This document shows positions 44,875-53,449 of a stretch of 64,000 bases of DNA, piece after piece. The notes under the pieces are model-generated. The model did not search any database and was not told where the DNA came from. It saw only the letters and a list, made by a program, of their open reading frames with translations. The position numbers were made by a program, and so were the translations under genes. Numbering within the stretch: the first letter of the stretch is position 1; the number at the start of each line of letters is the position of its first letter. Origin of the DNA: Nocardiopsis sinuspersici (lineage in GTDB: Bacteria; Actinomycetota; Actinomycetes; Streptosporangiales; Streptosporangiaceae); assembly GCA_008638415.1 (NCBI GenBank), contig VWVT01000005.1, forward strand, positions 186,001 through 250,000. Direction: 5' to 3'.

Positions 44875-44984
44875 GAGCGCCATCCTGCCATGCCAGGGGA
44901 TCAACGGCCAGTGTGGTCGGCTCTGGCTTCGTCACTGTTCAACCGCCGAACAGGGTGACTGCTACTCCACCCCCGGCAACGCGA

Positions 44985-45024
44985 AAGCCCCTGACCATTT
45001 TGCGTTTCCGCTGGTCAGGGGCTT
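44985..45024 (-). terminator. Hairpin terminator downstream of tRNA-His
   Basis: A perfect 13-bp stem (AAGCCCCTGACCA and its complement) with a 14-base loop lies eight bases beyond the 3' end of tRNA-His on the minus strand. Confidence 0.85.
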
Positions 45025-45031
45025 AAGCCTC

Positions 45032-45107
45032 TGGGGTGAGTGACGGGACTTGAACCCGCGACTTCTTGGACCACAACCAAGTGCTCTACCGGCTGAGCTA
45101 CACCCAC
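45032..45107 (-). tRNA. tRNA-His (anticodon GTG), CCA encoded
   Basis: The minus strand folds into a full cloverleaf. The acceptor stem is GTGGGTG with CACTCAC, the D arm is GCTCAGCCGGTAGAGC, and the anticodon stem is CTTGG with CCAAG around GTG. The T arm is GCGGG-TTCAAGT-CCCGT. The discriminator is C followed by an encoded CCA, and the base before the acceptor is G, which supplies the G-1 required for tRNA-His. It is next to orn, a common actinobacterial arrangement. Confidence 0.95.
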
Positions 45108-45173
45108 CACGTGCGCCTGGCCTCTCGGCCCTGCGTACGTCTCAAGCTTAGCGGACTCGGGGGAGTGCTTCGA

Positions 45174-45824
45174 TCAGTTTTCGGCCGTGCCGTTCCCCGA
45201 AGCCTCCTCGCGGGCCTCGGTTCCGGTGCCTCCGGCGGCCACGTCGGCGGCGATGGCGCGGGCCGTGGACGAGCTCGGGCCGGGCGGGGGGACGAAGGCC
45301 GCGGCGCGGTAGTAGCGCAGCTCACGGATGCTCTCGGTGATGTCGGCGAGCGCCCGGTGGCCGCCGTTCTTCTCCGGGCTCGCGTAGTACACACGCGGGT
45401 ACCAGCGGCGCAGCAGCTCCTTGATGGAGGACACGTCCACCATCCGGTAGTGCAGGAACTCGTCGATGCGCTTCATGTCACGTGCCAGGAACGTGCGGTC
45501 GGTGGAGATCGAGTTCCCGCACAGCGGGGCCTTGCGCGGCTCGGTCACGTACTGGTGGATGTGCTCCAGGACCATGTCCTCGGCCTCCTGCAGGCTCACA
45601 CCCTTGTCCAGCTGCTCCAGCAGCCCGGAGGTGGTGTGCATGTCGCGCACGAAGTCGCCCATACGGTCCAGTGCGTCCTGCGGTGGTCTGATCACGACGT
45701 CCACACCCTCGTCGAGGATGTTGAGCTCCCCGTCGGTGATCAGACAGGCCACCTCGATGAGCGCGTCGCTCTCGAAGTCCAGGCCCGTCATCTCGCAGTC
45801 GATCCACACCAAACTGTCAGTCAT
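45174..45824 (-). CDS. orn: Oligoribonuclease
   Basis: This 216-residue DEDDh exonuclease starts at an ATG at 45824. The motifs are complete: LVWIDCEMTGLD (first Asp-Glu pair), GNSISTDRTFLARD (second Asp) and HRALADITESIREL (His and final Asp). Orn degrades 2-5-nucleotide RNA ends and, in actinobacteria, the c-di-GMP product pGpG. The C-terminal 35 residues are an Ala/Gly/Glu-rich extension beyond the usual E. coli length (181), common in actinobacteria. The tRNA-His gene lies directly downstream. Confidence 0.96.
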   Translation of the reverse strand: MTDSLVWIDCEMTGLDFESDALIEVACLITDGELNILDEGVDVVIRPPQDALDRMGDFVRDMHTTSGLLEQLDKGVSLQEAEDMVLEHIHQYVTEPRKAPLCGNSISTDRTFLARDMKRIDEFLHYRMVDVSSIKELLRRWYPRVYYASPEKNGGHRALADITESIRELRYYRAAAFVPPPGPSSSTARAIAADVAAGGTGTEAREEASGNGTAEN

Positions 45825-45867
45825 ACCGGTCAGCTTAGGGGCTTGTGAGAAGCGCCGGGGATGGCGA

Positions 45868-45899
45868 AGGGGCGGCCGGAACACCGTCCGACCGCCCCT
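45868..45899 (-). terminator. Hairpin after the DUF2510 gene
   Basis: AGGGGCGGCCGGA and TCCGACCGCCCCT form a 13-bp stem with one mismatch and a six-base loop, just past the stop of the leftward DUF2510 gene. Confidence 0.65.
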
Positions 45900-45911
45900 G
45901 AGGCGACTGGG

Positions 45912-47921
45912 TCAGTCCCAGACCCAGTCGTCCGAGACGCCGGGCGGTGCGCCCGCGCCGAGGATCTCGTACATCCAGTCCCACACGTCCCAGAACTGGA
46001 GGTAGGCCAGGACCACGGCGACGAGCACGATCAGGAAGAGGAGGAAGCATCCGCAGCCACAGCCGCGCTTCTTCTTCCTGGGCTGCTGCGGGGGCCGCTG
46101 CTGGTAGGGATACGCGCCCGGGGGCTGTCCCGGACCCGGCTGTCCCGGACCCGGCTGGCCCCACTGGGGCCGCTGGGGGCCACCGGGGTAACCGCCCATC
46201 GGCGGCCGCCCTCCGGGACCGCCCGGGCCGCCGGCCATCGGGCCGGGGGTCGGCGGGAACCCCGGAGGCGGACCGGAACGGCCCATTCCCTGTGGCGGCT
46301 GTCCAGGGGGACCCGGCGGCGGACCCTGCGGCGGCCGTCCCGGTGCGTTCGGGTGGCCTCCCTGCGGCGGGGGCGGGTACCCGGGAGGCGGGTAACCGCC
46401 CTGCTGGGGCTGGGGGTACGGGTGGTGGCCCGGCTGGGGGCCCGACGGCGGCTGCGGCGGACCGGCCTGCCTCTGGGGCGAGAACATGCCCGGCTGCGGC
46501 CCGGACGGGGGAGTGGCCGGGGCGGAGTACCCGTACTGGGGACCGGAGGGCTGAGCACCGGGGTGCTGGGCCTGCTCCGCCCCCGAGGACTGGGCGCCGG
46601 GAGGCTGCTGGGCGGGCGTCTGGGCGCCGGAGGCCGGCCGGCCGGGGGTCTGCGCCCCCGGGGTCTGCTGCTGTCCGGGAGCCTCCGGGGCGGAGGACTG
46701 CCGCGGCGGGGGCCACGGGGCGCCCGGCTGCGCACCACCCGGTGCGTCGGCGGGGGCGCCCGCGCCCGGGGCCTGCCCGGACGGGTTCCCGGCCTGCTCC
46801 TCGGCCTGGCGGCGGGCCTCCTCCTCGCGCTGCTCGGCGGCCTCCTCCTCGGCCTTGCGGCGCTGTTCCTTGCGCTCCTCGGACAGGTCGGCCCACCCCT
46901 CCTTGAGGCTGCCGAGGAACTTGTTGAACTTGCCGCCCCTCTTGCCGTCCTCCTCACCGGCGCCGCCCGAGAACGCCGGGTCGTTGGGGTCGAACACGGC
47001 GGTTCCGGAGGTCTCGCCCCCGGAGGGGGTGAACACCGCGGTGCGCGGCGCGTCACCGACGGACCCGGGATCGAACACGGCCGTACGCGGAACGTCCTCG
47101 CCGCCACCACCGCCGCCGGTCAGGTCCGACGTGGGGATCTCGTCGTCGGTGAGGTCCGCGGTGGGCAGCTCGTCATCGTCGCGCCCGGGCAGGTCGGAGG
47201 GACCGACCCTCATGGTCGCGCCCGTGCCGCCGTCGTCGGCGGCCGGTCCCCGGTCGCCGACGCGGCCCGGGACGTCGGCCGGATCGACCGGCACGGTGGA
47301 GTCCGTGCCGCCCAGGTCGGCGGTGGGCCTCTCCGCGTCGGTCCCGCCCTGGGTCCAGGAGGGATCGACGCGCATGGTGCTGGGCTCGTCGTCGATCGGC
47401 GCGGGGGCCGCCGGGGGAGCGGGGGTCTGGGGAGCGGGGGAGGAAGTCTGTGCCCATGACGGGTTGATCCGCATGGTGCTGGGTTCGTCATCGATGGGGG
47501 CGGGAGCCTGGGGGGCCGCTGGGGCGGAGTCCTGCTGGGGGGAGCCCTGCGCCGGGGAGGGGCTGATACGTATCGTGCTGGGCTCGTCGTCCACGGGGGC
47601 GGCGGGGCCGTCGGTCCCGTCCCGGGCCCAGGAGGGGTCGATGCGCATGGTGCTGGGCTCGTCGTCGATCGGCGCGGGGGTCGTGGAGGGGCCCAGCCGC
47701 ACTGTTCCGGGGTCCTCCTCCTCATCGGAGGGGGAGTCCCTCGATCCGGAACCGCCCAGGTAGGTGGTGGCGGGCTCCTCGTCGTCGGAGCCGGTGGCAC
47801 CTCCCTGGAGTTCGCTCAGGGAACGGGTATGCCGCGTCCACTCGTCACCGTTCCACCATCTGAGCGTCTGCGCGTCGCCCTGCGGGTCCGCGTACCAACC
47901 CGGCTCGATAGATCCACCCAT
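45912..47921 (-). CDS. DUF2510 tail-anchored protein with repeated DDEPST(M/I)R motifs
   Basis: This 669-residue protein has a DUF2510 motif at the N-terminus (PGWYADPQG...RWWNGDEWTRHTR, residues 7-33). A disordered region follows with four near-identical DDEPST(M/I)R(I/V) repeats (starting 87, 111, 144, 177) and looser versions (GTVRLGP, ATMRVGP, PRTAVFDP, PRTAVFTP). A charged coiled-coil-like segment (about 335-385) leads to a long Pro/Gly/Gln-rich stretch. A final CGCGC cluster and membrane helix (about 627-647) carry a short exterior tail. The repeats look like phospho-Thr/FHA targets. The protein may be a scaffold at the membrane. It is monocistronic and followed by a hairpin. Confidence 0.8.
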   Translation of the reverse strand: MGGSIEPGWYADPQGDAQTLRWWNGDEWTRHTRSLSELQGGATGSDDEEPATTYLGGSGSRDSPSDEEEDPGTVRLGPSTTPAPIDDEPSTMRIDPSWARDGTDGPAAPVDDEPSTIRISPSPAQGSPQQDSAPAAPQAPAPIDDEPSTMRINPSWAQTSSPAPQTPAPPAAPAPIDDEPSTMRVDPSWTQGGTDAERPTADLGGTDSTVPVDPADVPGRVGDRGPAADDGGTGATMRVGPSDLPGRDDDELPTADLTDDEIPTSDLTGGGGGGEDVPRTAVFDPGSVGDAPRTAVFTPSGGETSGTAVFDPNDPAFSGGAGEEDGKRGGKFNKFLGSLKEGWADLSEERKEQRRKAEEEAAEQREEEARRQAEEQAGNPSGQAPGAGAPADAPGGAQPGAPWPPPRQSSAPEAPGQQQTPGAQTPGRPASGAQTPAQQPPGAQSSGAEQAQHPGAQPSGPQYGYSAPATPPSGPQPGMFSPQRQAGPPQPPSGPQPGHHPYPQPQQGGYPPPGYPPPPQGGHPNAPGRPPQGPPPGPPGQPPQGMGRSGPPPGFPPTPGPMAGGPGGPGGRPPMGGYPGGPQRPQWGQPGPGQPGPGQPPGAYPYQQRPPQQPRKKKRGCGCGCFLLFLIVLVAVVLAYLQFWDVWDWMYEILGAGAPPGVSDDWVWD

Positions 47922-48021
47922 GGGCGACAGACTAAGGGGTTGTGGACCGATGAAGAACCAGTGGTATCCCGTTCTTCCTGTTCATGGGGGTTAGGTGCTT
48001 TTTTCTCCTTCCGTCCCGTGT

Positions 48022-48651
48022 TCACGTGGTCGCCGAACGTCGTGCCTCCGGGCGGGGACGCGGAGTACGGGGTGTCCCCTCCACGGGCGGGCTCGCGGCC
48101 AGCAGGCGCGCGGTGTCCAGCCTTCCCGGTCCCTTGGCGGAGGAGCCCGGCACCTGGTCGTGGCCGAAGTGGCCGCCCCGGGCCCATCGGCGGGCCGCCT
48201 CCCCGGCCTTGGCCCCCTCCCTCCCCGGAGGGCCCGCGGGCCAGTCCCGTGCCACCTCCCACGAGTCCAGCCACGCCAGGATCGGGGTCAGACCGCGCAT
48301 CGGGCCGTCGGTGAAGGGTGCCTCCCGAAAGGCGATCGCCGCCACCACCAGGCACACTCTTCCCTCGTGCCCGTGGTCGAGGTGCAGCCCGTGCTGGTCG
48401 GTGCCGCCCAGCGCCAGCCGGCCGCGGCGGGTCGCCGCCAGGGTCTGGACCACCTCACCGGTCAACGGGTTCCACACCAGGTGCGCCGCACGCCCCTCGT
48501 CCACCATCCGCCGCGCCTCCTCGTGCGCGGACCATGCCTCGGGATCCGACTCCGTCACGGTCCACACGGCGCGCGGGGCGCCGATTCCGGGAGGTGTCCG
48601 GACGGATCCGCCGTCGAGCCTCTCGGTGCCGGGCATCCATGCCTCCGCCAT
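48022..48651 (-). CDS. Conserved-looking soluble protein of unknown function
   Basis: The ATG at 48651 follows GGGGAAGG and gives 209 residues. It begins MAEAWMPGTERLDGGSV. Recognisable features are a GGTDQHGLHLDHGHEGRVCLVVAAI segment with several His, and a late RRWARGGHFGHDQVPG segment. The tail is Arg/Pro-rich. There is no signal peptide or membrane helix. I do not recognise a family. The His-rich segment could bind a metal, but that is only a guess. Confidence 0.6.
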   Translation of the reverse strand: MAEAWMPGTERLDGGSVRTPPGIGAPRAVWTVTESDPEAWSAHEEARRMVDEGRAAHLVWNPLTGEVVQTLAATRRGRLALGGTDQHGLHLDHGHEGRVCLVVAAIAFREAPFTDGPMRGLTPILAWLDSWEVARDWPAGPPGREGAKAGEAARRWARGGHFGHDQVPGSSAKGPGRLDTARLLAASPPVEGTPRTPRPRPEARRSATT

Positions 48652-49021
48652 GGCCTTCCCCAATCCCGTCGTCGTGTGCCGGGTCCGGCGTGCGGGGGAG
48701 GCCCGGACGGGCAGGTCCCCTTCCCCTCCGTTCCCCTCCCGACCCCCGAACGCGCGGCGTCCCGGAGGGAGCGGCCGCCGTGGGGACGGGCCCCGGCTCC
48801 TTTCTGAGTACGTCAACACGGGGAAGAAGTCCATAGCCCCTCCGGGGAAGGACAGGGACTTGTCACTTCCAGGGCGTGTTCGGTACTCCGCGGCGCGAGG
48901 GCGCCGTGCGCGCGCCGCGGGGGGGAGGGGGAGCGCAGTGGGAGGGAGCGTGCCGGCCCCGGACACGGGTCCGGGCCGCGGCGTCGCACGCCGCGGCCCG
49001 GATGTGGCCGGAGGAGGGGGC
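48652..49021. other. Intergenic region between the unknown gene and the VWA gene
   Basis: About 370 bases with the promoter of the leftward unknown gene presumed near 48700-48850 and the terminator hairpin of the VWA gene at 48971-49001. No gene was seen. Confidence 0.4.
48971..49001 (-). terminator. Hairpin terminator after the first SBP-VWA gene
   Basis: A perfect 13-bp stem, CCGGGCCGCGGCG and its complement, with a five-base loop, 20 bp after the stop at 49022. Confidence 0.85.
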
Positions 49022-50779
49022 CTACTCGGTCTCGTTCTCCGAGATCCGCAGGGAGAACGCCTTGAGGAAGATCTCACCGATCTCGGTGGGGTCCTCCGTC
49101 ATGTACGCGGCGCCGCCGGTGGCCGCGGCGATCTGCTGGAGCGGCTCCAGGTGCTTCACGTCCGGTCCGAACGCGATCGTGATGATCGGGATCGGCCGGG
49201 ACGGGTCCGAGATCGCGTTGATCTCGGACAGCAGCTTGTCCAGCTTCAGGCCGCCGGGGTTGTCGTTGTCCCCGTCGGTGAGCATGAGGACGACGTTGGT
49301 CCGGTCCGGCTTGTAGGTGTCCGCCATCTCCTGGTACGCGGCCAGGTAGGTGTCGTACAGCGCCGTGTCACCCTGCGGCATCGGTTCGAGCGAGCTCAGG
49401 CTGTGCGCCATGGCGTCCCGGTGCAGGGTGCCGTCCTCGGTGGTCGCCTGCAGCTCGCGGATCGGGGCGGTCTCCTGGTAGTGCAGGTCGCCGTTGACGT
49501 TGGTGGAGAACTCCCACAGGCCCAGCTCCGAGGTGTCGGTGAACATCTTCAGCCCCTCCGTGGCCGCGGCGCTGGTCACCTGCATGCGGGTCATCCCGGT
49601 TCCGGGCACCTCGGCCAGCATGGACCCGGAGACGTCCACGATCGTGAGCACCCGGGAGTCCATCTCAAGCTGGTTCCAGGAGCGGATCAGGTCGGTGATC
49701 GCACCGTCGGAGGGCGTGGCCAGCTCGGGGGGCGGCTCCTTCATGAAGCCGACGTCCTCGGTGAGCACGGACGTGTCGATCTCGCCCTCGGGACCGCGGA
49801 AGCCCTGTTCGAGGATGCGGGTCCGGGCCTCGTCGCTGCGCACCTCCGTGCGGAACTCCTCGGCGGCGCGGGTGACGTCGCCTTCCTCGCTGCGCACGAT
49901 GTACGGGTAGTCGAGGTAGTAGGTCTCGCCCTTCACGTAACCGGCCTGGGCGCCGGCCTCCTCGTGCGTGGAGTTGTAGCGCCACAGGGCCTGCTCCGAC
50001 ATCACCATCACGGGCGGGGCCTCGGCGCCGCCTCCGCTGAAGGCGAGGAAGGCGGACTCCTCGTCGGGGGAGGTGCCCTTGTGCAGGGCCTGCAGCGCGG
50101 CGGTCATGCGCGTGTTGAAGGCCTCGGTGTCGGGGCTGCTCTCCTCCAGCACGCCCTGCACCAGGTAGAGGGTGCCCAGACCGGTGGAGTTGCGCGCGGG
50201 GTCGGCGACGCGGACCGTGCTGGTGGCCCCCTCCCCGGGCGCGGAGGTGGGGATGACGTCCGTCCAGGCGCGGGGCTCGCCGCTCTCCTCGGCGTGCTCG
50301 GCGAGCTCGGCCAGGATCAGCGGCGAGCGGGCCACGGAGGTCCCCGTCTCGGTGATGACGGCGTCGCCCGCCTGGCTCTTCACCAGGCTCGGCCACATCG
50401 AGGAGTCCGGGATCCACACGTCGGACTCGGTGTCGCCCATGGTGGCGCCGGCGCCGGTGATACCGAAGGCGACGTTGGCGGAGTCGACCTGGCGCACCTC
50501 CGCGTGCACGCAGCGCCCGTCCACCTGGTGCTCCTCGGCGTTGAAGTCCGAGGCGATGGAGTCCAGGGCGGGGGCCAGTTCGGGGCTGACCGCGACGTCC
50601 AGCGTGATGTCGGAGCCGCCGCAGCCGTCGGACTGGCCGAACATGTAGACACCCGCAACGGTCAGGCCGAGCACGATCACCAGTGCCGCGGCCAGGGCGG
50701 CGAAGGCGCCACCGCGGCCGCGGCGGCGCCTGGCGCGGCTGGAGGGTTCTTCTGCGTATCTTCCGCGGTGACGTCCCAC
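49022..50779 (-). CDS. Membrane-anchored solute-binding/VWA protein 1
   Basis: I choose the GTG at 50779, six bases after GAGGAAAG, giving 585 residues. A basic N-terminus and one membrane helix (about 24-45) lead to an extracellular solute-binding-like domain (about 50-370: LDVAVSPELAPALDSIASDF, DVWIPDSSMWPSL, YYLDYPYIV). A VWA domain (about 375-585) follows, with the MIDAS motif DVSGSM, MLTDGDND and ITIAFGPDVKHL. The arrangement is known in actinobacteria as substrate-binding and VWA domain-containing proteins. The ligand is unknown; a role in wall-surface adhesion is possible. A paralogue is immediately upstream at 51317-53053. Confidence 0.88.
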   Translation of the reverse strand: MGRHRGRYAEEPSSRARRRRGRGGAFAALAAALVIVLGLTVAGVYMFGQSDGCGGSDITLDVAVSPELAPALDSIASDFNAEEHQVDGRCVHAEVRQVDSANVAFGITGAGATMGDTESDVWIPDSSMWPSLVKSQAGDAVITETGTSVARSPLILAELAEHAEESGEPRAWTDVIPTSAPGEGATSTVRVADPARNSTGLGTLYLVQGVLEESSPDTEAFNTRMTAALQALHKGTSPDEESAFLAFSGGGAEAPPVMVMSEQALWRYNSTHEEAGAQAGYVKGETYYLDYPYIVRSEEGDVTRAAEEFRTEVRSDEARTRILEQGFRGPEGEIDTSVLTEDVGFMKEPPPELATPSDGAITDLIRSWNQLEMDSRVLTIVDVSGSMLAEVPGTGMTRMQVTSAAATEGLKMFTDTSELGLWEFSTNVNGDLHYQETAPIRELQATTEDGTLHRDAMAHSLSSLEPMPQGDTALYDTYLAAYQEMADTYKPDRTNVVLMLTDGDNDNPGGLKLDKLLSEINAISDPSRPIPIITIAFGPDVKHLEPLQQIAAATGGAAYMTEDPTEIGEIFLKAFSLRISENETE

Positions 50780-51316
50780 AGCTTTCCTCACGGGGTGGTG
50801 TACGGACACGTGTCGTACAGGGGGGATGTGTTGGTACGGGGGTGGCGGTACGGGAGGGCCGCACGCACCGATCCGGCTGACGGATCGACCACACGTGTGT
50901 TCCTGGTGGGAAACGGTACTCAACGGTTCAGGTGGAGAAAATATCGGTCGAACCGGTCGCACGGTGGTGGGTCCGGGGTGCCCATGTGTCAAACCTGAGC
51001 ACAGGGCCGGTTACCTCGGGAAGTTCGGTTGGTTCCGTCCGTCTCTGCTTTTCGGAAGCGGTCCGGCCGAAATTCGATTCCGATATCCAATCGAGACCGC
51101 TTCGGGGCAATCGGACGGCTTTCGTCCCAGTCGGCCGTGGTCCGGTCCATGCCGGGGGGTGGACCGAAACGGCTTGTGCGTGGGCAACCGTACTCCCACC
51201 CGTCACCCTCCCCCACCCTCAACGGAGAGCCTGACAGCGATGATCTTGCTCCCGGTGACACTCTCACCCGCCGACAGTGCCACCGGGAGCAAGATCATCC
51301 GGTTTCCGGGCGCCGC
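50780..51316. other. Region between the two SBP-VWA genes
   Basis: About 537 bases with the promoter of the downstream gene and the second copy of the 61-bp palindromic repeat (51239-51299) just after the stop of the upstream paralogue. The segment 50930-51180 is AT-richer than average. No gene was found. Confidence 0.5.
51239..51299. repeat. 61-bp near-palindromic repeat, copy 2
   Basis: It has the same 13-base outer arms as copy 1 (9618-9678). The inner CCGGTGACACT and AGTGCCACCGG arms pair with one mismatch, so stem pairing is better than in copy 1. It lies 18 bp after the stop of the SBP-VWA gene on the minus strand. The copies differ at about nine of 61 positions. Confidence 0.8.
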
Positions 51317-53053
51317 CTAGCTGTCGCAGTCGGGCACGCACAGCCGCCGCGAGATCGAGCTGAGGAAGATGTCGCCGATCTCGTTGGAGTCCTCGGTCAC
51401 GAACAGCGATCCACTGGTGGCCTCCGCGATCTGGCGCAGCTCGTCCTCCTCGGCCTGGGAGCCGAAGGCGATGATGAACGTGCTGACCGGGCGCTCGGGG
51501 TCGAAGCGGTCCTGTAGCGCCGCCACCAGCTCCTCGTGGGAGATGTCGCTGGAGCCCTCGTCCTGTCCCGCGGTGAGCAGGATGACGCTGTTGATCTTGT
51601 CCTCGTGGTAGTGGTCCGCCACCTCGTCGTAGGCGGCCAGGATGTTGTCGTACAGGCGCGAACCGCCGCCTTGTACCCCGATCTCCTCGGCCACGCCGAT
51701 GAGCTCCTGTCGGCGGGTGGCCTCACCGTCCTCGTCGGACGTGCCCAGCCGGTGCATGTCCGCGGCCTCCTCGCGGCCGCTCTCGCCGTACTCGTCCGAC
51801 ATCAGCCACAGGCCCATGTCCGTCTTGTCGGGGAACAGCGACAGGCCCATGAGCGCCGCCTGCCGGGCGACCTCCATCCGGCTCTGCTCCCCGTCGAGGG
51901 CCTCCGCCATGTTCTCGGAGGTGTCGGCGAGCACCAGGGTGCGGCTGGGCATCGACAGCCTGTTCCAGTCGGTGACCGACGCCAGCAGGGCGTCCCCCGT
52001 CAGGTCGTCGTGGGCGGGCGGCGCCTCGGCGGTCAGGCCGGGCTGGTCGGCCAGGGCCGGCGACGCGGTGCCGTCGGGATCGCGGAACCCGAGTTCCCGC
52101 AGGTGCGAGCGGTAGGAGTCCTGGTCCAGCACCTCGTACAGGTCGGCGGCGGCCGACCGCAGGGAGGACACGTCCGTGGTGGTGACGTAGGGGTAGTCGA
52201 GGCTGACGGTGCCCTCCACGGGGTAGTGGGCCTGGAGCGGGGGTGCGGTCGGGGCGCGGCTGGCGTTGTAGGACACCACCGCCTGCTCGGGGACGACGAT
52301 CACCGGGTCGACACGCTCCTCGACGGCGGCCGACCCGGTGTAGAAGGTGTTGAGGTCGATCTCGCCGAACGCGCTGTCGCGCTGCACGTCGCGTACGAAG
52401 TCGGTCATGGCGGTGTCGGCGTCGTCGCCGCTGCCCAGGTGGCGCCGGACGGCGTGCATGACGGTCATGCCGTCGACACCGCGGTTGGGGTCGACCATGA
52501 CCAGCGGCCGGTCGGGGCTCCGCTCGCCGGGCAGGACCAGCGTCCAACTGGTGTCGTCGGGAGCGGGCATGCCCTCCGTGTCCTCCGGGGCGGCCAGGAC
52601 CACCGGCGAGCTGGCCAGGGACGGCGGGTCGGTGTCGATGCCGTGCATGCCGCCCTCCGACACGCGGGTCAGCTCGACCCAGGCCGAGGACTCGGGAACC
52701 CACACGTGCGGTGCGATGGTGGAGTCCCCGGAGCGGCCGCCGGACAGGGTCGTCATGATCCGGTGCGGTGCGATCTCGTCCACCTGCGCGTACACGCACT
52801 CGCCGTCGTAGCTGGGACGGTCGTCGTTGAACTCCGTGGCGGCCTCGCGCAGCACGGGCGCCATGCTCTGGGTCGCCGACACGCGCAGGTAGCGGGTCTC
52901 GCCACAGCCGAGCACGTCCAGACCGACCGGGACCGCGACCGCGGTGACGGTGACGAGCGCGACGACGATCGCGGTGACCCCCAGCGGTGACCCGAGAAGT
53001 CTGCGGGTGGTCGAGGTGGTCGGTGAGGCGAGTCGGTGGCGTCCACTGGACAC
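51317..53053 (-). CDS. Membrane-anchored solute-binding/VWA protein 2, MIDAS degenerate
   Basis: The GTG at 53053 follows GGAG at good spacing and gives 578 residues. There is a membrane helix at about 22-48. An extracellular solute-binding-like domain follows (ECVYAQVDEIAPHRIMTTL, HVWVPESSAWVELT, SLDYPYVTT), then a VWA-like domain (about 375-578). The first MIDAS motif reads DTSENM instead of DxSxS, and the second is LTAGQDEG instead of TDGxxN, so metal binding is probably lost or changed. The protein ends RRLCVPDCDS, with a Cys pair. It is clearly a paralogue of 49022-50779 and sits upstream on the same strand. It may act as a non-adhesive partner. Confidence 0.86.
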   Translation of the reverse strand: MSSGRHRLASPTTSTTRRLLGSPLGVTAIVVALVTVTAVAVPVGLDVLGCGETRYLRVSATQSMAPVLREAATEFNDDRPSYDGECVYAQVDEIAPHRIMTTLSGGRSGDSTIAPHVWVPESSAWVELTRVSEGGMHGIDTDPPSLASSPVVLAAPEDTEGMPAPDDTSWTLVLPGERSPDRPLVMVDPNRGVDGMTVMHAVRRHLGSGDDADTAMTDFVRDVQRDSAFGEIDLNTFYTGSAAVEERVDPVIVVPEQAVVSYNASRAPTAPPLQAHYPVEGTVSLDYPYVTTTDVSSLRSAAADLYEVLDQDSYRSHLRELGFRDPDGTASPALADQPGLTAEAPPAHDDLTGDALLASVTDWNRLSMPSRTLVLADTSENMAEALDGEQSRMEVARQAALMGLSLFPDKTDMGLWLMSDEYGESGREEAADMHRLGTSDEDGEATRRQELIGVAEEIGVQGGGSRLYDNILAAYDEVADHYHEDKINSVILLTAGQDEGSSDISHEELVAALQDRFDPERPVSTFIIAFGSQAEEDELRQIAEATSGSLFVTEDSNEIGDIFLSSISRRLCVPDCDS

Positions 53054-53449
53054 GGGCACTCCGGGGGCGTATCTGTGTCCGGCTTCCGTCCGGTGGCCGC
53101 CCGGAAGCCGGTCGTGCGAGGGCGGCTGCGAGGGTGATGTCCCGCACACGCGGTAGGAGGACGAGAACCGTCACACGCCCCGCGGCGTCCCACGGTGTGG
53201 AGGCGAACGACCCCATCATGGGGCGCGGACGATTCCTTTCCAGGACCTTACTCGTTGGTAATGCGCAAGTGGAAGAGCGGTCCCCGCTCCCCGGAGCGCT
53301 TCCCGACGGCTTGAGCGAGGTGACCGCTTTGTTACCGTGCACAGCAGGGAGCACCTGGGGCTCCCCGCTAGGCTGTTTTCCCCGCGTCCACACCCGGCCC
53401 TTCCCCCTCACTGGACGCACCGTGACACCGACCCCCGAGGGCTTTTGGC
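53054..53449. other. Divergent promoter region between SBP-VWA and SSI-like genes
   Basis: About 396 bases with an AT-richer patch at 53230-53340 and no open frame of normal codon bias. Promoters for both directions are expected. Confidence 0.4.

Noticed and set aside
45032..45107. tRNA-His as an integration site
   Set aside because: The gene is complete with its own terminator, and no second copy of its 3' end or integrase gene is seen in the window.
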